Source: Carallia brachiata
Taxonomy: Eukaryota; Streptophyta; Magnoliopsida; Malpighiales; Rhizophoraceae
Assembly (NCBI GenBank): GCA_021464245.1
Contig: JADCRB010000025.1
Location: 2,266,193 to 2,330,192 of the forward strand
Reading direction: 5' to 3'
DNA: 64,000 nucleotides
Part shown: one piece after another, positions 1 through 11,600 of the stretch
Position numbering within the stretch: position 1 is the stretch's first letter
Layout: every line of letters begins with the position of its first letter
The notes under the pieces: model-generated
Databases searched by the model: none
Seen by the model: only the letters and a program-made list of their open reading frames with translations
Told to the model about the DNA's origin: nothing
Translations under genes and position numbers: made by a program

Positions 1-3000
1 TACATAAATAAGATGTACCTTTTTTGACTTCTTACCATCACCTTTGCTAGTTTGTTTTCTCTTTTTACCTTGTCGGGTATTAGGAGTTGTACTGCCCCCA
101 GGTACAGGCTGCATACCACCATTTTGTAAATTAAACTAAGTGCATTACATTAGAATATATATATATAATATTAATTACTTACCTCTTTACATGTTCTCGC
201 ATTGTGTCCATATTTCTTACATCTCCCACATGTTACTGTGCAAGACCTCATCCGGGGTTGTTTCTCCTCACCCTTTTCCCTTGTCCTCAACCTTTTTGGC
301 CTGCCAGGTTTCCTCTTCAAGGGAGGAGGTTGTATCCGTTTAGCTCCCTCAATAAGATCCAAGTTTGTTTCAAAAAGAGGGTGGATCATATTCTTGTGGG
401 CAGCAAGATAGTTCTTCACAGTGAAATAATCATCACATAGATCCTCCAAGTTCATCCTCATATAGTTTGCACAAGCTGCAACATGCTTGCATGGAATCCC
501 ACTCACTATCCATGCTCTACAACTACAATTCTTTGTTTTCAAATTTACTGAAAACTTATCAGATTCTTCAATGACCTGAAATTCTTCATTACTTGCTGGC
601 ACCAACTTCAAAAACCTAGCAGCTGTGGATACCTTTTCTAACATTTCCTTCACTTTTGGTGTGACCCTACCCTGCCAAGATGCAGCCTTGGCATATCGCC
701 TATGCAGTCTAGCCATCAATTTCATTCGAATATTTTCTAAGAGTGTGAGGATGGGTTTATTTCTAAATTTTCCAATCCAATGGTTAAAGGATTCTGTCAT
801 GTTATTGGTAACATGGTTACACTTCACTCTCTCATCATATGTCCATCTACACCACTCTTCTGATTTTGTGTGCCTAAGCCACTTAACAGGATCATCATTT
901 CCAACAACCATAGCAATTTCATGCATAGCCTTCTGGTGGTCACTATGACAGTATGACTTACATGCATTCCAAAATAGCTTTCTTAACTCTAAACCAGGCC
1001 ATTTACATCTAAAATTTGCATACAAATGCCTAGCACATTTTCTATGAACTGCCCAACCAAAGTGTTTATCTACAGCATTTATAATTCCCTACACCAAGCA
1101 TAAAAAACAGATTAGATTATATGACGTTAAACATATTACAAAGAAAGTACATCAATTAGAAAAACTTACTGACCTTTTGTCTATCTGACATGAAAGTAAG
1201 TGGCTTTCTTTCTATGTCATCTCTAATTGCATCATGTAGAAGGTCCAAGAACCAATTCCAACTGTCAATGCTCTCTTTTTCCACCACGGCAAATGCAATT
1301 GGGAAGATCCCCATGTTGCCATCTACAGAGACTGCTGAAAGAAGACAACCACCATATGGACCTTTTAAAAAGCATCCATCTAACCCTATAAATGGCCTAC
1401 AACCATCAACAAATCCATCCCTAGATGCCTTGTAACATATAAATATTCTTTCAAATATGGGCGGGGAAGTATCATTCACATCTCTCTCCACATATTTGAA
1501 TTTAGCTATGATCCCAGGATTTGTTGCTATTAGGTGGTCAACATATTGGGGCAACTTGAGGAAAGAATCATGATGTGATCCATCAATCCAATCTATAGCT
1601 ATTTGCTTACCCCTCCACACCTTATGTGGGTGTGGCTCAACTCCATAGGGTTCTTTCAAACACTTGAACATTAGCTCATTGCTCATGTCCGGATCTGCAC
1701 GAAGGAAAGGCAACAGAACCCTTGCTATCCATTTTGCAGTGGCTGTCCTAACTTTCTCCAGCCTGACACAAGTGTGCTTATTGATTAATTTCTTGATCAT
1801 AAATGTACTCCCAGGACCAGCTACCTTAGAAGCCCATATATAAAAAGGGCACCCATCTGCAGCACATTTAGCCCCCACTGCTTCCTTCTGATTTTTTTTA
1901 TAAATGAAGTTAATGCCTTCCCAAACTGCATATTCTTTCAATACTTCTCTAAAATGATACACATCTTTAAAAATGTGCATCACCTCCAAAACTACTCTAC
2001 CTCCTTCCTGTGGCCTAAATGTTTTGCCTTTTATCCCAAAAGTTGGATCAACTTTTTTTAAATTAATTTTTTTCTCTTCCCCATCCTCTTCCACCGAAAT
2101 TTCTCCATCTGAACCAGTGTTATCTGATTCATTACTATCCAGGTCCCAATCGTCACTGTCACTACCATCAAAACCACCTCCAAGTTTAATACCATCAACA
2201 ATCCTTTCTGCTTTTGCATCTAGCATTTTATCCTCATCAACAGCTTCTTTTAGCCACTCATCATCATCGGATTCAGTATACACAAACTCTTCATCTGAAA
2301 CTCTAAAATCCGAATCGTCACTATCATTATCATCAGATCTCTCATCATTCTCTTCTAAAGTTGGATGCTTTTGTCCTCCACTCCTACCGATGCAAGACCC
2401 CTCCTCAGTTTTCTTCCCATTTTTCTTTATTTCTTCACTTTGTTTTCTCACCTTCCCAGGCTGTGACCCACCTTGCTTCTTAGTTGCAGGGCTCTTAGCC
2501 TGCTTAGAAGGACTATCTGAAGTCACCTTGCTGGGTTGTGAAGCACTAATAGTTTGCCCACTATAAGCCAGCTTTTTCTTAGACTTTGGTGTTTTAGCCA
2601 CAGACTTTTTGGCTAGTTGTTTAACCTTTTTTCCAGAACTAGGTGTGTATTGTCCACTAAGATTCTGCATTTCACTAGGATTGGGACTAACACCCTTGCG
2701 CCCATGCACATCATCTTTTTCCTTATTCTGTTGCTCATTCTTGTCACTCACAGGATGCAAGATTTGCAATGGAACATCAACTCCAAATGTTTTCCCATAA
2801 TCTTTACCACTTGGACCCTCATCTATAACTTTAAGCCTCCACAAGACATAATTCCTAGCAATCTTGGACAACTCAGACTGCTGCAAAAGAACTTCATCAA
2901 CTTTGGTTTCAGATCTAATAGGTGCATCAGGTAGCTTGAACTGTAGAGGCTTGGAGTGTGAATCTGCTTTGAGGTATAAATGTAGTTTGTCACTCTTCTC

Positions 3001-3195
3001 ACTATCAACTACCTTCAGCAAATCAGCATCATTTTTAATTTCTATGCTCCTATTAGTTGCAAGAGAGAATCCTTTTTTGTCCACATCGAAAAGTAACTTG
3101 CAGATCTTTAAAATCTCAATAAAACTGGCATAGTCTTTGTCTGGTATTTCTAAGACTTCCTGTTTGTCTCCATAATGGACGACAAAAGTAAACAT
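1..3195 (-). CDS. MURA-type MULE transposase, 3' end beyond window
   Basis: Cut-and-paste transposase of the MuDR/MULE superfamily. Inferred coding exons (minus strand): 3195-1174, 1088-183, and 108 to beyond position 1. The introns have GT-AG borders and all junctions are phase 0. A non-coding first exon probably ends at 3777 (AAAAG|GTAAGT), with its acceptor at 3205-3204 just before the ATG. Visible order: PB1-like N-terminus (MFTFVVHYGDKQ), a long Ser/Lys then Asp/Glu-rich linker, MuDR DNA-binding domain, MULE domain with the DDE residues in GLDGC, MSDRQ (last codons of the first coding exon) and NMTESFN, SWIM zinc finger (CSCRAW...CKH), a CCHC-like knuckle (CGRCKKYGHNARTC) and a Lys-rich tail. 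At least 1012 codons are open. The ATG at 3195 is preferred over upstream non-ATG codons because the second MULE starts at the same place (MLIFVVHY). Confidence 0.85.
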
Positions 3196-3776
3196 GGTGG
3201 TCCCTGTCAAACAGAGAATTCAGAAATAAACAAACTTACTGGACAAACTCTTAAAACAAAAATTAAAGTGGTCCCAAACTCCAAAACTAACATAACGTTC
3301 TTTCCCTTCACTAAAGCTAGCCCAACAATTACTTATGTTTAAAAATTGCTCTTTTTGTAATCCCACACTTCAGAATATTAATTAAAACACCTACAATAAA
3401 TTTGAACTTTTCGAGAATAAGAAAAGGGAATTCTCGAATCATTTGGGTCAGCAAATTGAGAAGCATCAAATTACACTTTGTTTGTCTGGTAGCCTATGAC
3501 AAATGTCCACCAAAATTCACCCCTTCTCAATTCATCCAATTTCCAAATTGTCTAGTCAATGTCTAAAAAAAAATTAGCGAAAATGAATATGCAAGGTCCA
3601 AATTTATCCAAATCGTGTAAGACAAATACCCACCGAAAATCAAATGTCCAAAAAAAATTGATTAAACAAAATGGGTGTGCAAGGTCACAAAAAAATTTAA
3701 AATGATATTTATTTTACTTTTTTTGCAGTAGAAAAAAATATTTAATTAAACTAATAATAAGAAAGAAAAAACTTAC

Positions 3777-4235
3777 CTTTTCAAATGGAGAAACTGAACA
3801 ACCCAAATCCCCACAAGTGATGGTCCCCAACGGCTTCTTTTGTCGGGAAACAAACAAGAATCTTTTGGGCGACGGTCGGCAACAGATAGAAGGCGAAATA
3901 AATAGACAGATTTTAGTATTTTGAATGCTGGGCTACTCGATAATTAAAGACTTTGATAGATTTTAGTCAATAATTTTGGTGATGATTGTGAATGATTTTG
4001 GGTTCAAAAGTTTGAGAGAATCGGCTGTTTGAGAGAGAAAAGAAGAAATTAGGGTTGGGTTTGCCTGATGGCCCCATCATTTTCTTTATATACAAGGGCT
4101 TTGTTGTCTTTTCACATGTTCCGTCTTGTTTGACTAACTGTCGTTAGTCTCAATATGTTTTTTATAATTTCTGATAACACGGTATGTTTTTTGTAATAAG
4201 GCCAAAGTTGAGGATGCTATGGGTAAATTACCCCC
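3777..4235 (-). other. 5' non-coding exon and terminal inverted repeat of MULE-1
   Basis: Non-coding sequence upstream of the transposase. A consensus donor (AAAAG|GTAAGT) at 3777-3775 would splice to the acceptor at 3205-3204. The outer ~100 bp is the MULE terminal repeat. Promoter elements cannot be fixed from sequence alone. Confidence 0.5.
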
Positions 4236-4780
4236 TTAAAAGGAGTTAAAGTCCACGTAAGAGAGAAAAGAGAAAAGTAAAAGAAAAGAGATTGAAATTC
4301 ATAACTCTCCCCTTATCAAAAAAGTTGGCACTAGCAGCTACTGGCAGCTAGTCACTTGACTAGTATGTTAATGCCCTCTCTCTCTCTCTCTCTCTCTCTC
4401 GGAAATTACATATAAACCTAAATTTGTTGACACAATATCCTTTAAACATATCACGTTGCATGATAGTGGCCATAAGTTGCATTTTTTATTGTAATTGATG
4501 CATGACTATAGCTCAACAAGAATTTTGTTTGCGACATTCATATTTTACTTTTTATTTTTTAATTCTTATGTATAATACGTGTTGATTGATTATCAAAAAA
4601 GTAAAAGTTAAATATATTATAAATTTATTATTGAAAAGTGTTGATGTATTGATTTTTAATTAATAATTAGTGTTTGTATATCAATAATTGTGCTATTGAT
4701 ATTTTACCCACACTTGCCTGGCATCAAAACCATATGAAGCTTTGGCCCCTTCTTATGGGTGGCAGGAGATAATCTAATGA
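4236..4780. other. Left part of segmental duplication copy 1 (3' flank of PSI copy 1)
   Basis: Non-coding. From about 4460 it aligns by eye with 48975-49150 (shared words such as CCATAAGTTGC and ATTGTAATT-ATGCATGACT, then a segment around GGCATCA...AAAACC). The homologous sequence resumes after the inserted LTR element at about 8413. This places the outer boundary of the duplicated block near 4440 / 48930. No gene is seen. Confidence 0.55.
4376..4400. repeat. (CT)n microsatellite
   Basis: About 25 bp of perfect CT dinucleotides in the non-coding stretch between the MULE end and the gypsy-type element. Confidence 0.95.
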
Positions 4781-5116
4781 TGTCGGACAGCTTATGAAAC
4801 TGATGAATAAATTGAGAATCCATCTGTAACACAACAAGAATCCACCACACAAACAAACGAAAATCACATTCGTTCAAAACTAAATATCAAATATCATAAT
4901 TTCTCTGCCTAATAAAACTAACATTGAAACTTATTATAAAATTAAACTGAACTAATTAATTATGAATAGAATTCTAATTAGAAAATAACTCTAAGTAGGA
5001 AAATAAGTCTAAATAATATAATATAAAATATTAATAAAATCTAATATATAATTATAAATATAAGATATTAATAAATTCTTAAATAATATGAATCTTTTTT
5101 TCTGTATTCTCCATCA
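4781..5116 (-). repeat. LTR-like direct repeat, left copy (3' LTR)
   Basis: Begins TGTCGGACAGCTTATG and ends CTCCATCA on the plus strand. It matches 8110-8409 along most of its length, with internal gaps; the left copy has an extra AT-rich segment around 4960-5010. It is taken as the 3' LTR because the gypsy-like polyprotein tail reads into it on the minus strand. Confidence 0.65.
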
Positions 5117-5459
5117 TTCTCACCTGGTTGAAAAAAATTTGTCCTCAAAATTTTGAAGTGTTGGAAAATGAGAAAGAATGGTTTCGAGCTGTAGAAAAAT
5201 CTTTCAGAAAAGTTGGATGCAGCAGTAACAAAACAAATTTCAAAAACTCTATAGGAAAAGTCAGAAATTGAAACTACAGAGAAATGACAAAATCAATTTC
5301 TTCCATTATCTGTGCAATCTCTTCAGTCACAACTAGTCTAACAAAATCTAGAGGAATAACAACTTTTTCAACATGTGTAGTCTCACAACTCAAACTGGTT
5401 ATAACAGATTAATCAGCATCCAAATTAACTTATAGAGCCAAAGACACATTTGTTGTTGT

Positions 5460-6320
5460 TTAATCAACAATGTAATCAACTTCTTTTAATAGAGCAACTT
5501 TATCTAAAAATTTTGACTTTGCTATTTTTGGCTCATCTTCAATGAGAAGAGGAAGATTGTGGGACATTAATTCCAAAACACCAATATAGACTAATTCAGC
5601 TGCAAGTTGGATGACCTCACCAAATGTACTGACTGGAACACATGAGTGATCTTCAACCTTATCTTGATCAGTAAGAGCAACAACCTCATCTTGAATAGTA
5701 ATGACAACAATCTGCGCATTAATCTCAAACATATCTTGACATAATGTAACAAGGACATCACTATACTTATGCAAAGATATACCAAAAAATTTAATTGCAT
5801 GTATCAAGTAAAACTTGAGTTTAAAAACACAACTTTTAATCACTCGCTCTCCCAACTTGTAGGAAAAAGGGAAAATCTTTGAGGGAACTTTCTCCACACT
5901 ATATAATAGCAGAAAAGTTAAATCATGAGAGATATTCTTGCTGTCTTCTAGTACATAGATCATAATTTCTTCCATTAGCATAAAGACTCTTCGTGGGTGA
6001 TAGTGCCTTATACCAGTAAGAAAATGGTGAAACATCTCAGCAATTAATAATTTACAACCAAGATCCAATATCATGTAATAAGACTGTACCCTTGCAAAAG
6101 TTTCAAGAATCAATATTCTCTTACTAGAAGAGCTGCTAGTATCATCAGAAAATTCCTCAAACGATGAAACAATCAATTGAAAAATATCTCTCGTCACATC
6201 GTTATTAGAAAAATAATTTGAAGTAGTTATCCATAAAATTTGACTTGGACATGAAGCAACTGAAACTCTTATATTAGTGTCATAATGGCAAAAAAATTGA
6301 TGTCTAATAAATGCTTTCAT
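5460..6320 (-). pseudogene. Captured PDS5 (sister-chromatid cohesion) fragment fused to unrelated tail
   Basis: An intronless 286-codon open frame. Roughly residues 20-200 look like the N-terminal HEAT-repeat region of plant PDS5 cohesin-associated proteins, including DIFQLIVSSFEEFSD, RILILETFARVQS, LLIAEMFHHFL and KLGERVIKSC. PDS5 proteins regulate cohesin on chromosomes and normally come from long multi-exon genes, so a spliced, short copy points to an RNA-derived capture. The last ~80 residues (from about VTIQDEVVALTDQ) are not PDS5-like that I can recognise. The frame lies between LTR-like repeats in the same orientation as the element. The ATG may be accidental. A functional protein is unlikely, but the long open frame is notable. 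Confidence 0.6.
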
Positions 6321-6649
6321 TGATAGATTTAAGACAATTGTTAATACCTAACTGTTTTACTCTTGACAAATAATCTTAAATTTGATTTAGAAGAAAAAGC
6401 AAGCCTTCGGTGTAAACAGGAAGGCTTTGCAATCTTTTTCCGGCATACCAAAGTTGCTTTCCAAAATAGTAGCCATACTATTTCCTTGTTTTTCTCACTC
6501 TTACTTTTTTTTTTTTTTTTTACAAAAAGAAACATACACTTTTTTTAATCTAAAGAATGAGACTCAAATCGAAAAAGACAAAACACTTTTTTCATTTTTT
6601 TTAATTTTCTTTTCCTTTCAATAATATATCTATATACACACACACTCTT

Positions 6650-8109
6650 ACTGGATTGATAAACTCATATTTAGACTATATTTTATGCCTTTAATTACTT
6701 AATTTTAATTGATTTTTGGATTAATTGGTAAGAAAATCTTTTATAATTAGTGTAAGTGTTTAAGTTGGCTTATTATTTGTGTTATGTAAGAAAAGTTAGA
6801 TTTTTGGATAGAAAATTTTGATTGATCGACTGGTGCAACTGGAAGATCAGAAGTTGAAAATTATAGAAAATTTTTATTGGTCGACCGAACGAAGCCAGCG
6901 ATTGACCAATCTTACGGGAAAGGAAATTTTACTATTTTGGAGGGAAACATGACTGATGGAAGTTAGATGTAATTAATTTGAAGCCCTAACATATTTTAAC
7001 ACTAATAAAACTCTACTTGATTAAAAAGGAATATATTAAAATTTTTCTTTTTAGGGGACTCCTAAATTTTAGAAAGAGAGGGTTTCTTATAAAAGATTTA
7101 ATTGAGAACTTTGAAGAGACAATCGTTATATCTTTAGACAGCTGGTACGAAAGAAAAAGACTCAACCATGAGGTGAGGGGTTCAACCCCACCAACCTCAT
7201 TCCCCCTTTCCCTCATATGCCCATTAAGACTCCTTGTAAACCAAAAAAAAAAAAAAAAGACTCAAGAGAAAGCTGAAAGAAGAGAACGACGAGAAAAGAA
7301 AGCACGAAAACATCTAAGGGACAAATCATATTTATTTTCCTTCATCATTCATTCATATTAGGTTTTTGTCAAGATTATTGTTTATTCTTATATTATAAGC
7401 AGCTAAACCCCTTTTACTAAAGCCTTGAGGAGACTAGGTATGTGGATGTGATTTTTATGATTTTGATAGAATTGATTTGATTTGGATTTTGTTAATATAT
7501 GGTATTGTGTTTAATGCTTGTAATTAACTAATTAGCCTTTGCATGATTGCTTGACTTTAATATGGATATAAACCAAGTGGCAGGTTAGAGAGGTAAGAGT
7601 ACTGTATATCACGAGGTTAAACTGACTAAATACTATAGAATCAGTTTCATTGTGTGGGTTTTAGTGACAAGGTGTTCTGAGTATCATTGTAAGTTAGGAA
7701 TTCCATAGATCAATAATGTGTTTCTTATTAATTAAATTCTCACAAGGTTGGGAATTATTAAATGGAAATAGATTTGTTATTACTTGGGCCAAAGGGTAAC
7801 TATTAACTTAGGGAGTTTTGCCATGACATATTTACTTCTTAATTGATTCAATCGAAATCTAAAAAAATTCATATTCCGTGTTGATGCCAAATCAAGTGCC
7901 TTAGTGTTTTAATTTATATCATCTTTAATTTTTGACTTAGTTGTTTTTTTATAACTACTTTTTTTAAAAGGTTTTTTTATAAATTGTCGGTGATTTTTTT
8001 GAATGGTTTTAGGATCAGAAAGCATTGGAAACAAGATTTAGATATTTATTTGTGAGTAGTTTGAGATCAAAAAGGGTTTGGATTGAAGTTTACTTTAACA
8101 CTAAACTGA
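6650..8109. other. Non-coding interior of the LTR element
   Basis: AT-rich sequence with no supported reading frame apart from the SINE-like tail listed separately. On the expected internal side of the right LTR (below 8110) I see no recognisable tRNA primer-binding match. Confidence 0.4.
7140..7258 (+). repeat. Possible SINE tail with pol III B-box-like sequence and poly(A)
   Basis: Contains GGGGTTCAACCCC, which fits the B-box core GGTTCRANNCC of tRNA-derived SINEs, then about 80 bp and a poly(A) run ending at 7258. No clear A box upstream, so it may be a 5'-truncated SINE or chance. It lies inside the interior of the LTR element. Confidence 0.3.
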
Positions 8110-8409
8110 TGCAGGATAGCTTATGAAATTGATGAACAATTTGACAATCCACTCGTAACACAGTAGGAATCCATCCATGAACTAACGAGTAACCCAACAA
8201 GATTTATCCACAGGCAAACAAAAATCACGTTCATTTAAAACTCAATATCAAATATCATAATCTTTCTGTTTAATAAAACTAACGTTGAAACTTATTTATA
8301 AAGTTAGGCTGAACTAACTAATATAAAATACTAATTAAATCTAAAATATAATTATAAATATAAAATATTAATAAATTTTAAATAATATGCATTTCTGTGT
8401 TCTCCATCG
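8110..8409 (-). repeat. LTR-like direct repeat, right copy (5' LTR)
   Basis: Begins TGCAGGATAGCTTATG and ends CTCCATCG on the plus strand, colinear with 4781-5116. Sequence to its right returns to the segmental-duplication alignment (TGAAGTGTT at 8415 matches TGAAGTGTT at about 49151). Confidence 0.65.
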
Positions 8410-8695
8410 TCCGATGAAGTGTTCATGCTTTAATATTCATTCATTGTATACAACAACTCGAGTCTAGAGTCACCTCTTCAAAACAGCCTCTTCAATACAT
8501 CTACAATACAGTAACTGATGGAACCGGAAAACAAAAACGACCTCTTCAATACCATTGTTTATAGTTTATAGTGAAGGGCAATATCACTATACTCAGCGTT
8601 GTACATGGACCAATATATCTAGTAGGCCCTACGAATTTACATGCTACAGAATTGTCTACATGCCGTACAGGCTACAAAGTGACGGCATCTTTTAG

Positions 8696-11600
8696 TTAGC
8701 TCAACATATCAACCCTATCAATGACATCCAAGGCTTTCTCCTTGTCAACACCAAAACTGATAATCGGAATCACCGAGGGTACCCTCTTGACAGCAAACGA
8801 CTCCTTGTTTTCCCTTCTAGGTAATTGGTTCGCGCTCGTACTCTGCCTATCATGTTTTCTCAATCTCTTTTTCTCAAAGTCAAAGTCATGACTCTTGCTC
8901 TTTCGTGGAAGTCCTTTTTTATTGCTAAGGTCCTCCAACATTTTCTGATCTTCAGGAGTTAACAATGACATACCGGTTGAGCATTTTACTGGCTGCCGCT
9001 GATCTGACTTTCCATGCAAGTGCTACGTGGGCCTTAATGGATGATTTCACGCTCCAACTTTAGCAACAACAGTCTTTGATTTGCTGACTAGACTGTGAAG
9101 CCACAACACTAATTCTAGTACATAGGCTTCTGTTTTCTCCTGGTCTGCATGGTAGAGAGTCTCAATCTGGATTACATCAGCTGAGTAGCATCAGGCTGTC
9201 GGTTAAAATCAGACCTGCATTCATCATGACGGACTTTCTTTCACTCCAGCATATTCTGCTAAAAAATTTAAGTACCAAAGAATTCTGCTCACCTAGCATT
9301 TGCCCACTCTCCAACCCAACCGAAACCATGGTGCGCTCTGTTTTAGATCAATCAGAACCATAAAGAAAAGCAATGATAGTTAGGCAGTGAGAAATGCACA
9401 AGACTTATTGCATCAACAAGAGGAAATTTGCCAATGGAATTACTTGGCTGTGTTCGTGGCCATTGGGACAAGCCACTGCAGAGTCTTTTCCATCTCCTCT
9501 TTGATTCCTGCTACAGTGAACTGCGAAGAAAAATTACAACTAAGGTCAATCAATTGGAATTTGCTTGGCTGAATTTTCCTGAAGTTTCTTCCTTTTACTG
9601 TTTAAAAACAAAAAAACCGGAGATAAACATTCTCTTTACTTATTAATTTACTTGCTTTCTGAATGTAAAACCGCAATCATTTAAATGATCTCTTCCTCTC
9701 TCCTTTTGCAGAAAAAACAATTGATAAAATGAAAAAAACATATCAACAGACCAAGAAATACCTCTTCTTTCACATGAAAAGTCCGTAATTTTGAATGTAA
9801 AGCTGATTTTATGCCAGGTGGCAAGCTCTGGTATAATGAATCCCTCATATTCAGAGGAATGGAACTTGATCTCACCACCTGAGAGCATCGAAATTTTCTC
9901 AGAACAAAGCCTCTAGCACACGGTTTAGCAAAATACAAGCACATTGCTGAGTCACTAGAGAATTCTAAAACAGAGTCATCAACTTCTGAAATATGGATAA
10001 CCTAAAACTGTTACCACATCCAGCTCCAGGCAGAGCAATCTAACTGGCAAGACAACTTCATAAATCATATGGTCATCTTAGGAAGACTACAGTATAGCCC
10101 CTAAAGTCCATTTAGCTCAGCTAGAGCTTCTAAGAACATCCCCAGTTTGAAAGCATCCGTGCGCAAATGTCTCCCTGCCAGCCATGGTTTCTTGAGGGAA
10201 CATCAGGAACCTCAAGCCTTAGCATAATTGCCTACTGGCCCAAAGATTGTAGCCATGAATGGATCACTTAACCTAATGCATGATGAAGGTTGTTAGTTGA
10301 TGTTATAGCCATGATGGAGCTAAGTCGATGAACAGCTCACTAATTCATTTTTCTTTTCCATTTGTGGAGGAATTTATTCTTGCCATGATGAAATTTCAGC
10401 TAAAGATGTGTATTTGTTACAACAATCTAAATCAAGTCACAATAGTAAATTCGACTTTAAAGCCTCAATTGACTGTTCGAGAAGGCAAAGTTCATAATGA
10501 GAAACAATATAAAGAAGAGAATAGGATGCTCACAAGGGTATCAATTTGCATAACTACATTTGCAAAATGCAAAGACAGGCCAAGGGATCCCAATCTTCGA
10601 TGATTGCTCACAGGTTCTGTGACTGTTTCATGACCATCTACCAGAAATAAAAATGTAACCAGATGTTAATCACTGTCTTTGGTGATAGAGATCAAGATTG
10701 TAATAGTCAACATAAACACACAAACACGAACACAGACAGAGGGAGGGAGAGGTAGAGAGAGAGAGAGAGGCACGTGACACAATCTTGCCAGGAAATCAAA
10801 CTCAAAGTAGATCACTTAGATCATTGTCACTATAGAAACTAGTAATGACAATGATAGTAACCCTTGTGCATCAGAAGAAATAATAGATGGGGCATTAAAA
10901 CAGAACTCAAAACTTTTAAATACAAAAAAGTAGTGGTCAGGGTAAACCACAAACATAGTTATAGACTTGAGGGTTGACTGTGACTTTCAAAATTGTAAAA
11001 TAGTTCGAAAAATGGGTCCTTGGAATAAGATGATTAACCATTTTAAACAAGAACACGCTTTAAATCTTAGATAAATACGTACCAACAGTGCCGAAGGTGT
11101 TGTTTATTTCCATGAGTAAGAAATGGACAATATCTACAAGCTTCTCCATCACCTACATCCAAATAAACAAGGAGTTTTGTAGAATTGCCAGCTTTATTTA
11201 TTTATTTATTTTCGGTCGAATTGCCAGCTTTATTGGATAATTCGGAACGTTGTCTCATGATCATCAAATTAATTCAACACTCTTTTAGAATTTAAATAAC
11301 AATGTCAGTGCCCACAGAGAGAGAGAGAGAGAATCTAAAAAATAAAGAGTTAAAAGATGAGCAATAATAAATTTTTCATGATGATTTCCTAAGTCTGATT
11401 TTGAAGAAAGCAATATGAAGCAGTACACTGTAGCTACCTCTTCCAAACTTCTGGACCAAAGTGACTTTTTCCTTAGGTTTCTCACTAGCTTTCTTTGGAT
11501 CTTTATTTCTGACCGCAAGCTCGCAAGACTGCCACCTGCATTTACTTGAGGTTGTACAATTTAGCAGGAATTCTCTTGTCTAGAATTCAGCATTCATGGA

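Larger units (their letters stand above)
1..4235 (-). mobile_element. Mutator-like element (MULE-1), cut by left window edge
   Basis: A Mutator-like DNA transposon read on the minus strand. Its 5' end is at about 4235: reading inward, the terminus starts GGGGGTAATTTACCC and is followed by about 100 bp of the kind of terminal sequence seen in the second MULE of this window (18132-23040), whose ends also read GG-N-TAATTTAT. The body holds a MURA-type transposase gene in four exons. The left terminal inverted repeat and target duplication lie outside the window, so element length and TSD cannot be checked. The transposase frame has no stop codon, which makes this the least decayed transposon here. 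Confidence 0.85.
4781..8409 (-). mobile_element. Gypsy-type LTR element carrying a PDS5 gene fragment
   Basis: Two direct repeats of about 336 bp (4781-5116) and 300 bp (8110-8409) bound a 3-kb interior. On the minus strand, just before the left repeat, a short frame reads FFQPGENDGEY and runs into the repeat. This matches the usual C-terminus of plant Ty3/gypsy polyproteins, so the repeats are read as LTRs and the element as minus-oriented. Read that way the LTR is TG...CA (first base mutated in the right copy). The paralogous site near 49155 lacks the insertion. Flanks AATGA (4776-4780) and GATGA (8413-8417) are a possible imperfect 5-bp target duplication. I found no clear primer-binding site and no pol domains, so it would be non-autonomous. 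Confidence 0.6.

Noticed and set aside
1973..2566. 197-codon Ser/Leu-rich frame on the plus strand
   Set aside because: It is the exact antisense of the Ser/Asp/Glu-rich linker of the MULE-1 transposase; no independent coding signal.
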